DNA from: Dicaeum eximium
Taxonomy: Eukaryota > Chordata > Aves > Passeriformes > Dicaeidae
Length of the DNA stretch: 64,000 nt
Reading direction: 5' to 3'
NCBI GenBank assembly: GCA_013396995.1
Contig: VWZP01007940.1
Coordinates: 853,431-917,430, forward strand
Of the stretch, positions 1 to 11,289 are shown one piece after another; the stretch's first letter is position 1, and every line of letters starts with the position of its first letter. The position numbers were made by a program, and so were the translations under genes. The notes beneath the pieces were generated by a model. It made no database searches. It was not told where the DNA came from and saw only the letters and a list, made by a program, of their open reading frames with translations.

Positions 1-2410
1 AAAATTTCTTGTTCTGTAATTATTTTATTACTGTAAGAATTTGCAATGTTCAATCACTCTAATATGTAGGAGGGTAATACTTTTTCAACCTGTTACTATC
101 TCTCTAAAATGTGTTCAATTTCCTATCAGCAAGGCTATTGAAGGGCATAATGAGAGGCTAAATGACTTCTCTAGGAAATATGCTTTTAAATGTTGGTGAA
201 ACCCTGGGTTTTGTCTGATCTAAAATAAAATGCTTTCTTGAAGTGAAGCAGAACACTGCCCATTCAAGCCAGTGGAGGACCTGATTTCAAATGTTTTCTT
301 ATCCAAACACAAGAGTGATCTTTTCTATAGGGAACAATTTGCTGAACAGCATTTTTTCCTTATTTCTTGATGGTACTTCCAGATAAACCTCTCATAGAAC
401 TAATAATATACTTGCAATACCTGCAGACTTATCTTTGCTTTCAATGGCATCAATAGGTGTAGAAGAGATTATTATTTTTGTAAATTTTATTAATATCTGT
501 CATGTAATTTGAGCCACATAAATTCTGTCCAGAGTTTTTGAAACAAGTTCTGTAAGCTCTGCCTGTGATACAGGATGAGAAGATGCTCAAACTTGTAATG
601 AAACCCAGCAAAGATCAGGGTAGAAGAAACATTCTTCAGGGAAATTTATTAACTTGAAATGCTGCAACTGGATCTTAAGGCACCTACATGTTTTGCACAG
701 TATGTGACAGCTTTGAGCATCTACATTCTATGGATCTTTTTGTGGATCTGGGCCAACATAATTAAGAATTCTAACTGATCCCACACAGCAGTTCCAATGA
801 ATTTTAACTCCCATTTTCAGCTTTCTAACCATGTACAACATAATGGGCCCAAGGGAAAGATATAAATCCCTGTATTTCAGGCCAGACTGACCTCTAACTG
901 TCAAGAGTTGGGGGGAAATTCCGTCTGGAAATGTTACATCTTAATTGTCTCTTGCAGAGATTCTCGAGCTTTACTGTGAAGCACTAACCAGCAAAATTAT
1001 TAGTTTGATTCAGAAAAGCATCGCCTGTGCCAAAGTCTGAGTTTTTCAGCTACTAGTCTCAAAACCTAGCAGATAATTTTCAGCTGCCTAAGTATAAACT
1101 GTAAGAAATAAAAAAGTTAAATTTAAAATACTTTTTATAATTAAAGAATTGTATTAAATAAAATGCTTTTCTACTATGAATAATAGAAATGAGAGCTTTT
1201 TTTTTGTTAGCGTTATAATGTTCATTAAACAAACCTCTCACTCTGTGCTTATTATTCTACATTTATAAAAGAATGAGTGCAGAGTACTATTTCCAATACA
1301 TAGTAGCTCTGAGGTACTCCAGTGTGATTAGGGAAAAACACTTTCAAACACAAAATTTCCATGTGACTCAAACAAGAAATGTTTCTTGATTTAAGAGAAA
1401 TTTCTTTATGAATGCAGCTTGTCATGCATAGCATGCAATTTCTAATAACTACTTTTGTGTTATCTTTCAAAATTGGAAATTATACAAAATTTTTAAGATC
1501 TTAGTGCAGGATAAATATCAATCTCTGAAATGTTTTTGCACTGTTTTTTTGAACAGCAGCATTTTTAAAATATGTTTAGAAAAAATGTTAATCTAGAAAC
1601 TAGAACTGCCTAAGTGCTGTCAGCTAAATATACAATGGAGGGGACTCCAAACTTTTATCTGTATAGTTTGCATGTGAACCTTTTTTGGATTCTCTTAGTT
1701 GTGCAATATCTACAAAGATTACCAGGTCTGCTTGTTATTTTAAAATTTAACAGGATAACAATCTGTATTTCAAGCAAGTTTTGATTCAAGGATTATTACC
1801 TTTCAAAAAGATCAATAAGGTAATCACTACAGATCAGTACAGTACCTTTAGTAGTCAGCATTCAGGAAATAGTAATAGATTTATTTAAGATTAATTTTAG
1901 TTATTTTAATATTGAATACTTCACAGTGATTTAGTTCTTTGAAAATATTTTTAGGTATGAAACAATAGCACTTATGGGACTGTTTGCTATTACCAGGTGG
2001 TTCTTTAGGACTTAGTTCTAGCAAAATCTCCCTATACACTTCATTATTGTTGTTATCCTGTGTGCCCATTATTGCTCTTGTCTTGTTGGACTTCTCAGAC
2101 TCTGGCACACAAGCATTGAAGGAGTGTGCTTTGCCAGTTGGGGCTGTGATTATCCATCCTTCACACTCCTTAATTCCTATGAGAACATTAACCTAAAAGA
2201 GAAGATGTCTAGATTGGAGCAGAGAGTTAAAATAGGACTGGTATCTGGATTCAGGTAAATCCTGAGCAGATTACATAAATGCTGAAATAATTAAGAGAAT
2301 TCTATCTTTCAATTATATGAAAAGTCCAATTTTTCAGCAAGGAATGATGAAGCTAGTGAAACCATGTTTTGGGGGGGGCTTTCTATTTGCCTTATTTTTT
2401 GCCTTTTTGC
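1..2410. other. AT-rich sequence with no gene or repeat recognised
   Basis: I see no CR1, LTR, RNA gene or extended open frame here. Short reading frames such as the minus one at 1,252-1,470 and the overlapping plus and minus pair near 1,880-2,200 have no recognisable domain, no codon-bias signal and no splice context I can defend. A G7 run at about 2,371-2,377 is the only simple-sequence feature. Confidence 0.6.
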
Positions 2411-2475
2411 CTTAAGAAGAAGGAAATTTTTCTTCTTAAGAAGAAAATTTTTAAGAAGAAATTTTTTCTTCTTAA
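2411..2475. repeat. Nested AT-rich palindrome built from CTTCTTAAGAAG units
   Basis: The stretch holds three TTAAG-centred units in alternating orientation. The middle one is a near-perfect palindrome centred at 2,437/2,438, with arms that pair for about 10 bases before an offset. It is followed by a second inverted pair (aagaagaaa ... tttcttctt) at 2,453-2,475. The region could extrude as a cruciform or fold as a hairpin if transcribed. It probably arose by local inverted duplication. I see no terminal structure that would make it a transposon. Confidence 0.7.
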
Positions 2476-3789
2476 GAAAAATTTAGTTCCGTGCTACAAT
2501 CACTGAGACAAATTAGGCTGTGAAAACTCTATGGGAAATACAGCCTTCTTAATCTTTCTTAATCTTTGCTCTTTCTTTTCCTGAATTACGAGGAAGTGTT
2601 AAAAAGCAACCAAAAAAAAAAAAAAAAAACCAAATCAAAAGAACACAGGTTTGCATGCAAAACAAAAATGAGATCCAAAGCTTCTCATCTAATTTTGTTT
2701 TTTGAAATTTTTTCCCATGAAAAGGTACAGTTGCTGGCTTTTAATTCAGGTCCTATTCAATATCTTGATGTTGTTAACATAATCAATTCTATTACTACTC
2801 AAGAAATTAAATTCTGGGAAGGCAACTTAATAAGTTTCTTTCTTACAGCTGTCAAGTCTGCCTTTCCAGTGAAACCTAATTCCTCAAGAATCATCTGCTT
2901 CTTTCCAGGCACATATTCTCTCCTGGTACTCATTCAAAACACTGTTGAAGTATTGTGGGGGCACAGAATCCTTTCTGCTTAAACTTTCTGCAAGTCTGGT
3001 ACTTCTAGATATCCATCCTATATACAATGGATAGTTACCACAATATTATCAGGCATTTGGGTTGTTTGTTGGCAACCAAAAACCTGATAATATTGCTTTT
3101 CTGAAATATAATTCAAAGTAGTGGCTCCTTTATTCTCTTTCAGTTGTGCCAAGATTTTAAAGAAATAGTAGTATGCAGCTGGCCTTAGAAATGTGTATTC
3201 CAAACAGGAACTGATCCCTTGATGTCTGTTGATATAAAGGAAATAGGCTAGTTCTAAGCAGAAGTAAAATTCACAGCTGTTTAATGCAATATATTGACAT
3301 TTTGGTAACAATGGATCTATCATATAAAAAAAGTTTTCAAACCTGTCTCAATGTAGAAAGCATTGGAAGGAGCAAGGAGATTATTTTATTTTTTCCATAT
3401 CCTGCAGAAGAAATACACCCATTGTATGATTTAATTACAGTTTAGCCTATAGTTGTATTAGACATAAACATAAAATAAAAATGGGGAAAAAAGTTTAGGA
3501 AAAAACCCAACATATGTCATTGGATATAAGGAATAGCTCTGATATGGGAACCACTGAAGAGTCCTGCTCTATCTAGCTTTTGAGAATAAAAGATGGAGAT
3601 TTGTAAGGACAGAAGTAGACATCACTAAAAACTTAATAAATATCTATGAGATCAGGTGCAGTGCAGAGAACACAAATAGGAGATAATAATTTAAATATTG
3701 CATTGTTAAAATAAAAAGATTACACCAATAGGAGTCAAAAGTTAAAAAATGTGCAAGAAGCTAAATTTTTTTTTTTTTCCCATGCACGG
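2476..3789. other. AT-rich sequence, no supported gene
   Basis: The longest frame, 138 codons on the plus strand at 2,566-2,982, starts in an A-rich tract that encodes a lysine run. It then reads through ordinary AT-rich DNA with no domain I recognise, so I treat it as chance. A T12 run lies near 3,767-3,778. Confidence 0.55.
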
Positions 3790-3990
3790 GATTTCTGAAA
3801 CCAATTGCCAAAGGATGTGGTGGCACTATATGATAGAAATATGTTTAAAAGGATATCAGACACATTTTCAAGAATAGAATTTTTGATTCTAAGGCAATCT
3901 ATAACTTAGAAAGTCTGCAAATGGATGAATGCTGGAACCTGTGAGGTTAATGAGAAACCACTAGATCAATGTTTGCCATGAATTTATTTT
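3790..3990 (+). mobile_element. Possible old CR1-like 3' remnant
   Basis: The text reads like the decayed last coding part and 3' UTR of an old CR1 subfamily. A segment resembling 'ccaaaggatgtggtggca' sits where CR1 elements have the conserved 'parts/leftover-replace by asparagine-arginine-leucine-proline' region before the stop, and it is followed by 'ttaaaaggatatcagacac' and a later 'atgctggaa' motif. No reading frame survives and there is no octamer tail. The match is from recognition alone, so chance similarity remains possible. Confidence 0.3.
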
Positions 3991-4850
3991 TTCTAAAAAT
4001 ATCCAGGGTGATGATGAAGGCTGACTTGTGTTCTAATTCACAGGGAAAGTAAATAAAGTTTGATCAGTTACAGAAAAAGCAAACCCCCTGGAAACAGTTT
4101 TCCATTGTATAATCACTGTATAACAGAGATGGAAAGAGGACAAAGATGTCAGCAGGGTCACAGTGCTGTTTTCCAACACAGTGATTTTTGTGTTTCTTGT
4201 GCTAATTGTAACGTCTCCCAGATTCCCAGATTATTCACTTTCTGCCCAATTGGTTTGAAGCAACATATTCTACTTTGTTTGTTTTTGCTAATGATAATTA
4301 TGTGAAGAAACCATGCCATTAACATTCTCTCAATGTATTAGTAACATGTTGATCATCAAAATATATTAATATCTTTGCCACAAAAATACATTCCATTTGT
4401 TCTCTTATTGAGTTTCCTGGCTCATTTTTGTTTCAAGGGCTGTTATTTTAGAATGAAAAAATAAGTTTCTTTACCAAAAGTCAGCATAATTCCTACGAGT
4501 GCTAGAAGACCCAAGCACTTATCCTGCAAAGTATTTCCACATGAAAAACATCAAAACAGGAAAACTGTAGCCAGTTTCAGGATCTGAAATTGAAATTAAT
4601 CCAGGGAATCCACCTAAAAAAGTTTGACTTGCTGTCCAGCAAATCAGACAGTGGCAGAAAAAGGTCACTAACAAATGGTTGCAATGGAGTTGCTCAAGTG
4701 AATACAGATTATTTGACTGATAAAAGGTGATAGAGCCACAGATACTAAGCCATAAACACAAACACCTGGAGGGGAATGAGAATGCTTATACTGTCATGAT
4801 GGCAAAGACATGTGTTAATCCAAAATTTATTTATTTAAAAACAAAATAAA
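3991..4850. other. AT-rich sequence, nothing recognised
   Basis: Two frames of about 80 codons (4,060-4,305 plus and 4,519-4,761 minus) have no recognisable domain and no support as exons. No repeat family is evident. Confidence 0.55.
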
Positions 4851-4952
4851 CCAAACCAAACCAAACCAAACCAAACCAAACCAAACCAAACTAAACCGAA
4901 CCAAAACAAAAAAAAGCCAAACCAACAAAAACCCAAAACAAAACCATAAACG
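4851..4952. repeat. CCAAA pentanucleotide microsatellite, degenerate at its right end
   Basis: Eight perfect CCAAA units occupy 4,851-4,890. They decay rightwards into variants (ctaaa, ccgaa, ccaaaa) and then an A-rich, C-spotted tract that ends near 4,952. It follows an A-rich stretch, so expansion from an A-rich tail is plausible, but I cannot identify a parent element next to it. Confidence 0.9.
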
Positions 4953-5205
4953 TAGGATTAACATTCAAACAATATCACAAGCTTGCATTCAGCTAATTGC
5001 AAGGGAGCTGCATCAGTCTGCTTTATTATTCTGAAGTATCCACTCATTAGCAAGTCAAAACATTAGTTTGCAGCAGGTTTATAGTGGTGACATGTAACAA
5101 TATTCCTGTCCAAACATAATACAGATATTATTTTCTTCACCTTTTCATCAAAATCCGTCACGTTTTCCTTTTGCTAGTCACACAACAGTAAAAAAAAAGT
5201 GAGAA

Positions 5206-5927
5206 CTCATTGCCTGGATTTAAAGCATCCATCCTCTTCCACAGCAATTACATACGGAGACCGCATTACAAAGTGACATCACGTAAGAAATGGCCCCAGT
5301 GCAGGGCCCGGCTGAGCCCCGGGGAAAGCCTGGGCAAGGGAGGGCAAAACGCTGCCCGGCAGCCGGGGCTGAGCGAGGGGAACCGAGCGAGAAACAGCCC
5401 TGCGAGCCCCGAGGGGACAGCGGGAGCGGGGACGGGGCAGCACAGACCCGGCAGGGATGGCCCTAGGTCTGGGAGAGACCCCGGCGGGCAGGGCTTTTCC
5501 TGTGGTCCGTAGGAAAGACTCACGTTGGAGCAGGGAAAAGTGCAAGGAGGGAGAAAACAGCAGAGAGGAGCTGCGATGGACTGACAGCAGCTCCGCATTC
5601 CCAATCCCTCTGCACTGCTTGGGTTGATGAGGTATGGCAGTCAGGAGAGAAGGAGCAAAGCTGAGCCTGAGAAGAGGGAAGGGATGAGCGTCAGGAGGGT
5701 TTTCTCATATTTCTCTTTGCTTCTTACCACGTTGTGCACTTTTAATTGTCAATGAATGCATTTTTCCCAGGTCAAATCTGTTTTGCCTGTGTCGGTAGCA
5801 GAAAAGGGATCTCCTTGCCTTTATCTCGATTTCTTTTACTTTATTTTCTTCCCTGGCCAGTTGAAGAGGTGGAGTAATACAGCAGCTGTGTGGCATATGG
5901 CAGCCAGCCAAAGTCAGCCCTCCACAA
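5206..5927 (+). mobile_element. GC-rich LTR-like interspersed repeat, copy A
   Basis: This is a GC- and CpG-rich island in AT-rich DNA, directly related to 20,605-21,385. Core 5,314-5,442 is identical to 20,751-20,879 over 129 bases, and weaker similarity continues to the right through 'caaatctgttttgcctgtg'-type sequence at about 5,774-5,792. The right end near 5,927 resembles the end of an avian LTR family. An AATAAA-like hexamer (now aatgaa, about 5,751) lies about 175 bases upstream of it, which suggests plus orientation. The left limit is uncertain because the homology to copy B starts only near 5,290. Frames on both strands here (5,210-5,512 plus, 5,266-5,604 minus) reflect lack of stops in GC-rich DNA. 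A LINE 5' UTR is an alternative identity. Confidence 0.6.
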
Positions 5928-7239
5928 AAAGTATGGTTAACCTTGTAACTACCTACTTATGGAAATCAAGCACATATTCCAAAGCTTGCAGTGCTCAGTA
6001 ATTTAAAACTATCCCCTTTATAAGAAAAAAGGGTACCTAAAATGCTGTCAAAACCATATAAGCACTCTATAGGTAGATACTATTTATAGTTACAATTAAT
6101 AGCATTTTACAGGGTGACTGTATTTACAATAAGACTTCAAGAGACAGCTATAAAATAGCCTTTATTGTCTATTTGATGCTCTAAAATCTTCCCTTTTTAA
6201 AAGAGGTTCCATTTTAAAGGTAATTATTAGCTTCAGCTAATCAAGAAACACACCCTCCTTGTGAAGAGAAACATGACTTCTCTTTAATTTATTTTTCTAG
6301 TAGTTTAACAAAGAAACAAGACCATTTCTTTGCCAAAAAAATACATTATTTAAAGAAATGGAATTGTTTCCAGCAGCATCACTAGAGTTTGGATCAACAC
6401 CTTGTCTTTGATTTGTAAAGACTAATCTATTTGCAAGAACTAAATTGAGGTCTTGATTTAATGGTTCCACCAGATATAAAAGAAAATTAAAGACCTCCCA
6501 ATTGTAATGAAATATTTTTACTTTGTGAAGTATTCTGTTAAGAATGTGAAGATATGTATCAGCAAAATATACTTCTCTCACATATTACTCTGCATTAGGA
6601 GAAAAGATTAACCCCTGTCTCATGTCCTCAGAGGACTGGAAGTTGCTTCACAGCAAAGATACCTGGAATCCTAAACTTGCCTTTTCTTTTCCTAGAGCCA
6701 ATCTTGAGCCTTCCCCTCCCGCAGCTCTGCTGGGGGACCTTCTAGGTTTCATGAGTTCTGCTGGTATTTTTTCTTTTGACAGTTACATTAGTTCTCCACA
6801 GTTTCTATAATGAAAGGTGAACAAGGTCTATTCTGAGTTCTTTCTAGGGCTGGGATTCTGTAAGATATCAGAGACAATCCTACAGGATATAAATACATAT
6901 CTTGCACTGATCTTTTCAGCTAGTTTCAGTGTTCGCCTCCACTCTGGCTGTGCTATTCAGGATCTGCTAAGAAAAGCTGTGGTCTCTTTTACAGGGTGAC
7001 TGTACCCTTATAGCAGTATCAACTCTCAGTCTTTCTCTACAGCTTAATCGTGTACCTGTGGCTGCTTCCTAGTGTTGCAAGATTAAAGGACTCATATTTA
7101 GCTTTTGAGTCTTTTTTATCAAATAAATATTTTTGGATGGAAGACAGGTTTCCGCTAAAACATAATGCACAAACTATTTCAAGGAGTTCACCAAGTTCTA
7201 ATATATGGCCAGAAAATGATGGCTGTGAAAGGGTAATTG
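5928..7239. other. AT-rich sequence, no supported gene
   Basis: Small frames on both strands show no domains. The part from about 6,620 to 7,000 is less AT-rich and has polypyrimidine-AG motifs that mimic splice acceptors, but no open coding exon of convincing quality. It may instead be the body of the LTR-like element whose end I mark at 7,240-7,425. Confidence 0.45.
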
Positions 7240-7425
7240 GCTAGCCATATAAAACAGCTTTTACTCCCTTCACATGTTTAGCTTAATCGTTTTCTTAAGG
7301 GCATTCATCTTTTTGTGGTCCCAATAAAGGTTAACAGAGGTCTGCTGTAAAACGGGTTAGCTCCGTTTAGCCTTAGCTTGCGATCGGGTCAGCCCAAATA
7401 AAGGACAGAAAATTCTGCAGCATAG
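7240..7425 (+). mobile_element. LTR-end-like stretch: TATA box, polyadenylation signals, CpG-bearing tail
   Basis: A TATAAAA box at 7,248 is followed by AATAAA at 7,323 and again at 7,397. A CpG-containing segment (with 'aaaacgggttagctccg' and 'cttgcgatcgggtcagccc') lies between the two signals. Core promoter, short transcribed region, polyadenylation signal and downstream segment within under 200 bases is the typical U3-R-U5 layout of a retroviral LTR. CpGs are otherwise rare in this AT-rich neighbourhood. I do not recognise the family, and I see neither the 5' TG boundary nor a target-site duplication, so a solitary LTR is only an inference. Confidence 0.35.
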
Positions 7426-10050
7426 TCCCAGATTCCCTATTTCCCTTCTTTTCAATTTGGTTTTTTCCTTCTAAAAAATACATATATTGCATTGACTATG
7501 GTCTTCATGCCCTCTAATATCTTAGTATATACTTAAACTAAAATTTAGCCAAAAATGCTTCAATAATTTTACTTTTCCTGACAGACACTGGTTTTCCTGA
7601 CTGAGAAAGGTTTTGCCTGTTATTTATTTCCCTGAAATGTAGTACAGCCAGCTTTTGCCAATTGATATTGCAGTGGTTGACATATATCACCAGCTCTCAG
7701 ACACCTTCTCCTGTCCGGTGTTACTGGGCAACAGCATGTCTGATGCTGCATTGCACTGGCAGACATTCTGATCACTATTTCTGTGGAACTAAGTGGCTGA
7801 CATTTTTCTATACTTGATCTATATTAAAAGCCTTTGGCTTAATTCAGGAAAAGAAATTCAGCATAGGTTTGTTTTATATAGAGTACTGCAACATGGATGC
7901 AGTCTGGTTTCAAACTGATGTAATGTTGAGAGTTTTACATTTTGAAATTGTTTCCTGTCTTTTCTGCTTATTTTTTTAATTTTTTTTTTTTCTATTTCAA
8001 ATTAAAACATACTATTCTCTTTCGGAGGATAGGTTTGCAAATACATATTAAATTCCAACAGCAACAGTGCAAATTTAAAAAGGAGGTAATATTTGCCTTA
8101 GCTCCCAGGTATGAATCAGTAAAACCAGAGAGAGATCTTTAACCCCCTTCTCCACATAATCGTGGATGGGACACATGCTGGTTTAGACATCTGCTGTAAT
8201 TTACAATAGACTGAAGATACCTCCAGCTGTGCCATGTGTTGAACACCCCAGGAGAGCACTGCAGAAGCTGACTGCCATCATGGCACAGGAGAGTTTTTCC
8301 CTGCTCTCTGTTCTTGATCTCTATCACCTTCTGGTCATGACTCTGACGCTCGCTGCTGACAAGATGAGTGATGTAACAACTAATACCACAGCACTATCTC
8401 AAAAAATCCTGTCAGGCTGGATGTTCTGCTAGTTTAGGGTCATTTCATGCTGATATGAGGAAGGGGGGGAGAGTATGGAAAGAAAGAAAAAGAAGCCACG
8501 CTGTGATAAAGCAGCTGAACTTTGGTGCTTTTAGGCTAAAGTTCAATCAGTAATGTTGTGTGCACTCCTTAAAGACCACTGAATAATATGCAATATTTAC
8601 ATGGACTGTCAGGCCAAAGAGAAGCAAGACAACATGTCTTTTACAGTTACTTTTGCTGCACTAATAAATACAGAGCAGTGGAATGTACTGTAAAATACGC
8701 TGAAAGGTACATAGTAAGGCTGTAATTCCAATGGAAGTGCTCTGAAAGACAAGTAAAGAGGACAGGGAAGACAGAATTGTTTCTTAATGGAACTTTGGAA
8801 CTTTGACATAGAATTATATCAATGAGTTACAGTCATATCTTTCTTTCTTTCAATGCAATTTAGTTTAATAATATGTAGAAAATGAAGTATTGATGACAGC
8901 AAGTAATTTTTTAAAGGTCCTTTTTGAAGGGGCTGCTTTGCAATAACCCATCAATAATTGGGGGGAAAAAAATCACCAGGTTTTGAAGTCTTCCCTGTAA
9001 TGTTTCATGACATTTTGAAATCATTATTTAAATTGCATTGTGAAAAGATTGAACATTACGTTTTGAAATTTTCTCCAAACTGAAAATTCCAGCACTGCAA
9101 ACCTTATCTTATCCAAACAATACATTTTCTATTTAAAATATTTTTTAATTACTAATGGATGTGTAAATAAATTTTGAGAGTTATTTGGTATGAAACAGTG
9201 GCAGAAGGCAATGCCCTTCAGAAGTTTCCCTGCCAAATACTTCAAAGCACAGTATGCAAATAAAACACAAATATGTGTTTTTTGATTCAAGGCTGAAGAC
9301 TGAAATTTCAAGTGCAATAGACAATTGCAAGAAATATAGTTCCAGCAGTATGCAAGAATGTTACCTAACAACCAAGTAAAATAGTATTTGAATTCTTCTT
9401 TCCTCATTTTCTGTATATGCATAGAAGGTAGATTATGGTAAATTAAAAAAAAAATCAGATCCCACTTAGCTTATGCATGCAAAGTTATAAAACTGAACAT
9501 TAAACTTGAGATCAATGATGACATATCTATTAACCCATCATCCAAATATTCACATTTGATACATTAGCACTTGCTAAACCTCACAGCTGGGTATCAAAAC
9601 TGAACTAAAAATCATTAATAGCAGTTGGAAATAGGTAGTGATATTGATTTACTCTGTTGTTTTTTTCCGTTCAATGTATGAGTCCTCTTTACCTATCTTG
9701 TCAAGTTTTGGTAGCAGAAGCAAAAAGGCTATTGTAATCTTACGCTTTTCACTCTCTCTCAGATGATAATTTTAATTTCTTATGTTTTCCATGGAGAGCT
9801 AACCATAAAGAAATCCCTCTTCCAATACATTCAAACAAAACAGAGTAGAGTCATGGCATCAGGTGTCTTCCTCAGATGTGTGGAACTATGCTACTCAGTG
9901 CTAAAAAGCAGCATTTCTTGATGTCTGCCATAATGCAGACCATAATCCTCTGCTCTATCCATATCTTACACTGGAATGGAGGAGACAATTCTTCACAAGT
10001 AATTATCTGCCCCTCAGACAAGGGTAAGAAAAATAAGAATAGCAGAATAG
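7426..10050. other. Mostly AT-rich sequence with a less AT-rich patch at 8,140-8,450
   Basis: No gene is supported. The patch at 8,140-8,450 is richer in GC, has overlapping frames on both strands (8,229-8,432 plus, 8,139-8,327 minus) and could be a worn interspersed repeat. I cannot name a family. The rest, including the 97-codon minus frame at 9,129-9,422, is ordinary AT-rich DNA. Confidence 0.5.
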
Positions 10051-10282
10051 CATAGCATAGCATAGCATAGCATAGCATAGCATAGCATAGCATAGCATAG
10101 CATAGCATAGCAGAATAGAATAGAATAGAATAGAATAGAATAGAATAGAATAGAATAGAATAGAATAGAATAGAATAGAATAAAATAGAAGAGAATAGAA
10201 TAGAATAGAATAGAATACAATACAATACAATACAATACAATACAATACAATACAATACAATACAATACAATACAATACAATA
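10051..10282. repeat. Three-phase pentanucleotide array: CATAG, then TAGAA, then TACAA
   Basis: Twelve perfect CATAG units (10,051-10,110) pass into about twenty TAGAA units (10,113-10,215, with interruptions at 10,181-10,200). These pass into thirteen TACAA units (10,216-10,280). Each unit type differs from the next by one base (TAGCA, TAGAA, TACAA in one phase). The array ends exactly where a minus-strand CR1 begins, so it sits at that CR1's 3' tail. The minus-strand frames of 90 to 146 codons across it are translations of the repeat, with Tyr/Cys/Ile/Leu cycles, and are not genes. Confidence 0.97.
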
Positions 10283-10945
10283 CTTCAGTTGGAAGGAACA
10301 TACAACAGCCATCTAGTCCAACTGCCTGACCACTTCAGAGCTGACAAAAAACTAAACTATATATTTGAGAGCATTCTCCAAATCCCTGTTAAATGCTGAC
10401 AGTAATGCAGCATCAACCACCTCTATAGGAAACCTGTTCTGGTGTTCTATCACCCTCTCAGTAAAGCAATGTTTCCCAATGTAGCTGTGAGCTATTCACA
10501 CGCACCCTGTCACTGCATAACAAGGAGAAGAAATCAGCAAATCACTCTCTACTATCCCTCCTCAGATGTTTGTAGAGAACAAGGAGGTATCCCACCACCC
10601 TCCTTTTCTCCAAAAGCCCATCCACTTGTCAGCAGACATTCCTTCCATTCCTTTCATCACCTTGGTTGCCCTCCTCTGGACATATTCAAGGACCTCCACA
10701 TCCTTCCTAGGTACCCAAGGTGAGACCACACCAACACTTCAATCTCCTCTTTTGATGGGCTGGTGCTGTGTTCAATGCACTCCAGGATGTGAATTGCCCT
10801 CACGACTTCCAGGGCACACACTCCTGACTGACACTGAGCTGCTGCCAACCAGCACTCCCAGGTCCCTTTCAGCAGGGCTGCTTGACAGCTGCATGTCTTC
10901 CCATCTGTGCTTGACTGGGGTATTATTCCATCCAGATAGCAAAGT
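10283..10945 (-). mobile_element. CR1 LINE fragment, minus strand, 3' end at the left
   Basis: Read on the minus strand, this is the C-terminal part of CR1 ORF2 plus 3' UTR. The plus strand shows the complement of the standard CR1 blocks in reverse order: the terminal 'ggaagg' block with 'catctagtccaactgcctg', the 'aacctgttctggtgttc' block, and 'gttgccctcctctggacat' for the conserved segment that precedes the Lys-Leu-rich part. The element is 5' truncated near 10,945, the usual outcome of target-primed reverse transcription. All frames are broken. The plus-strand frame of 133 codons at 10,566-10,967 is antisense to CR1 and not a gene. Its 3' tail carries the pentanucleotide array. Confidence 0.9.
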
Positions 10946-11289
10946 TCTAAAAGTTTACAGGCAGTGAAAGTTCTTCAAAATTGTATATATTCTTTTCCTA
11001 AATTCCAGTGACTCATATTTAGCTATCAAAGCAAGCAGCATGACAGATATTTCATCTTCTGCCACCTGTTGTCTTAATGTTGAAACAAGCAATTGTTTCT
11101 CCTTGTGCTAGACACATGCATTTCTGACTATTCCAGTGTCCAAATTGTGGGGGTTTTGATCACACATCAGTTTAGGCAACGTCAGGACTACTGGCATCAG
11201 ATGGGGTATGCCATCTCAAAGGGGAAAAAAGATCTTTACTCAGGACTCAGCAGAGATAATTTTACACTTTTGCAGTGAGAGCTTTACAC
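10946..11289. other. Spacer between two CR1 copies
   Basis: This AT-rich stretch lies between the 5' truncation point of the minus CR1 and the apparent start of the plus CR1. A 61-codon plus frame at 11,093-11,278 has no recognisable content. The left limit of the plus CR1 could reach somewhat into this interval. Confidence 0.5.

Noticed and set aside
2566..2982. Plus-strand frame of 138 codons
   Set aside because: It starts in an A-rich run, has no domain, and no splice or conservation evidence is available.
5210..5604. Frames open on both strands over the GC-rich block, with a similar plus frame at 20,611-20,907
   Set aside because: The similarity follows from the shared repeat, and GC-rich DNA has few stop codons. 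Both strands are open, so selection on one frame is not indicated.
9872..10312. Minus-strand frames of 90 to 146 codons, the longest in the window
   Set aside because: They are translations of the pentanucleotide array and consist of repeated Tyr/Cys/Ile/Val/Leu cycles.
10566..10967. 133-codon plus frame
   Set aside because: It is antisense to a minus-strand CR1.
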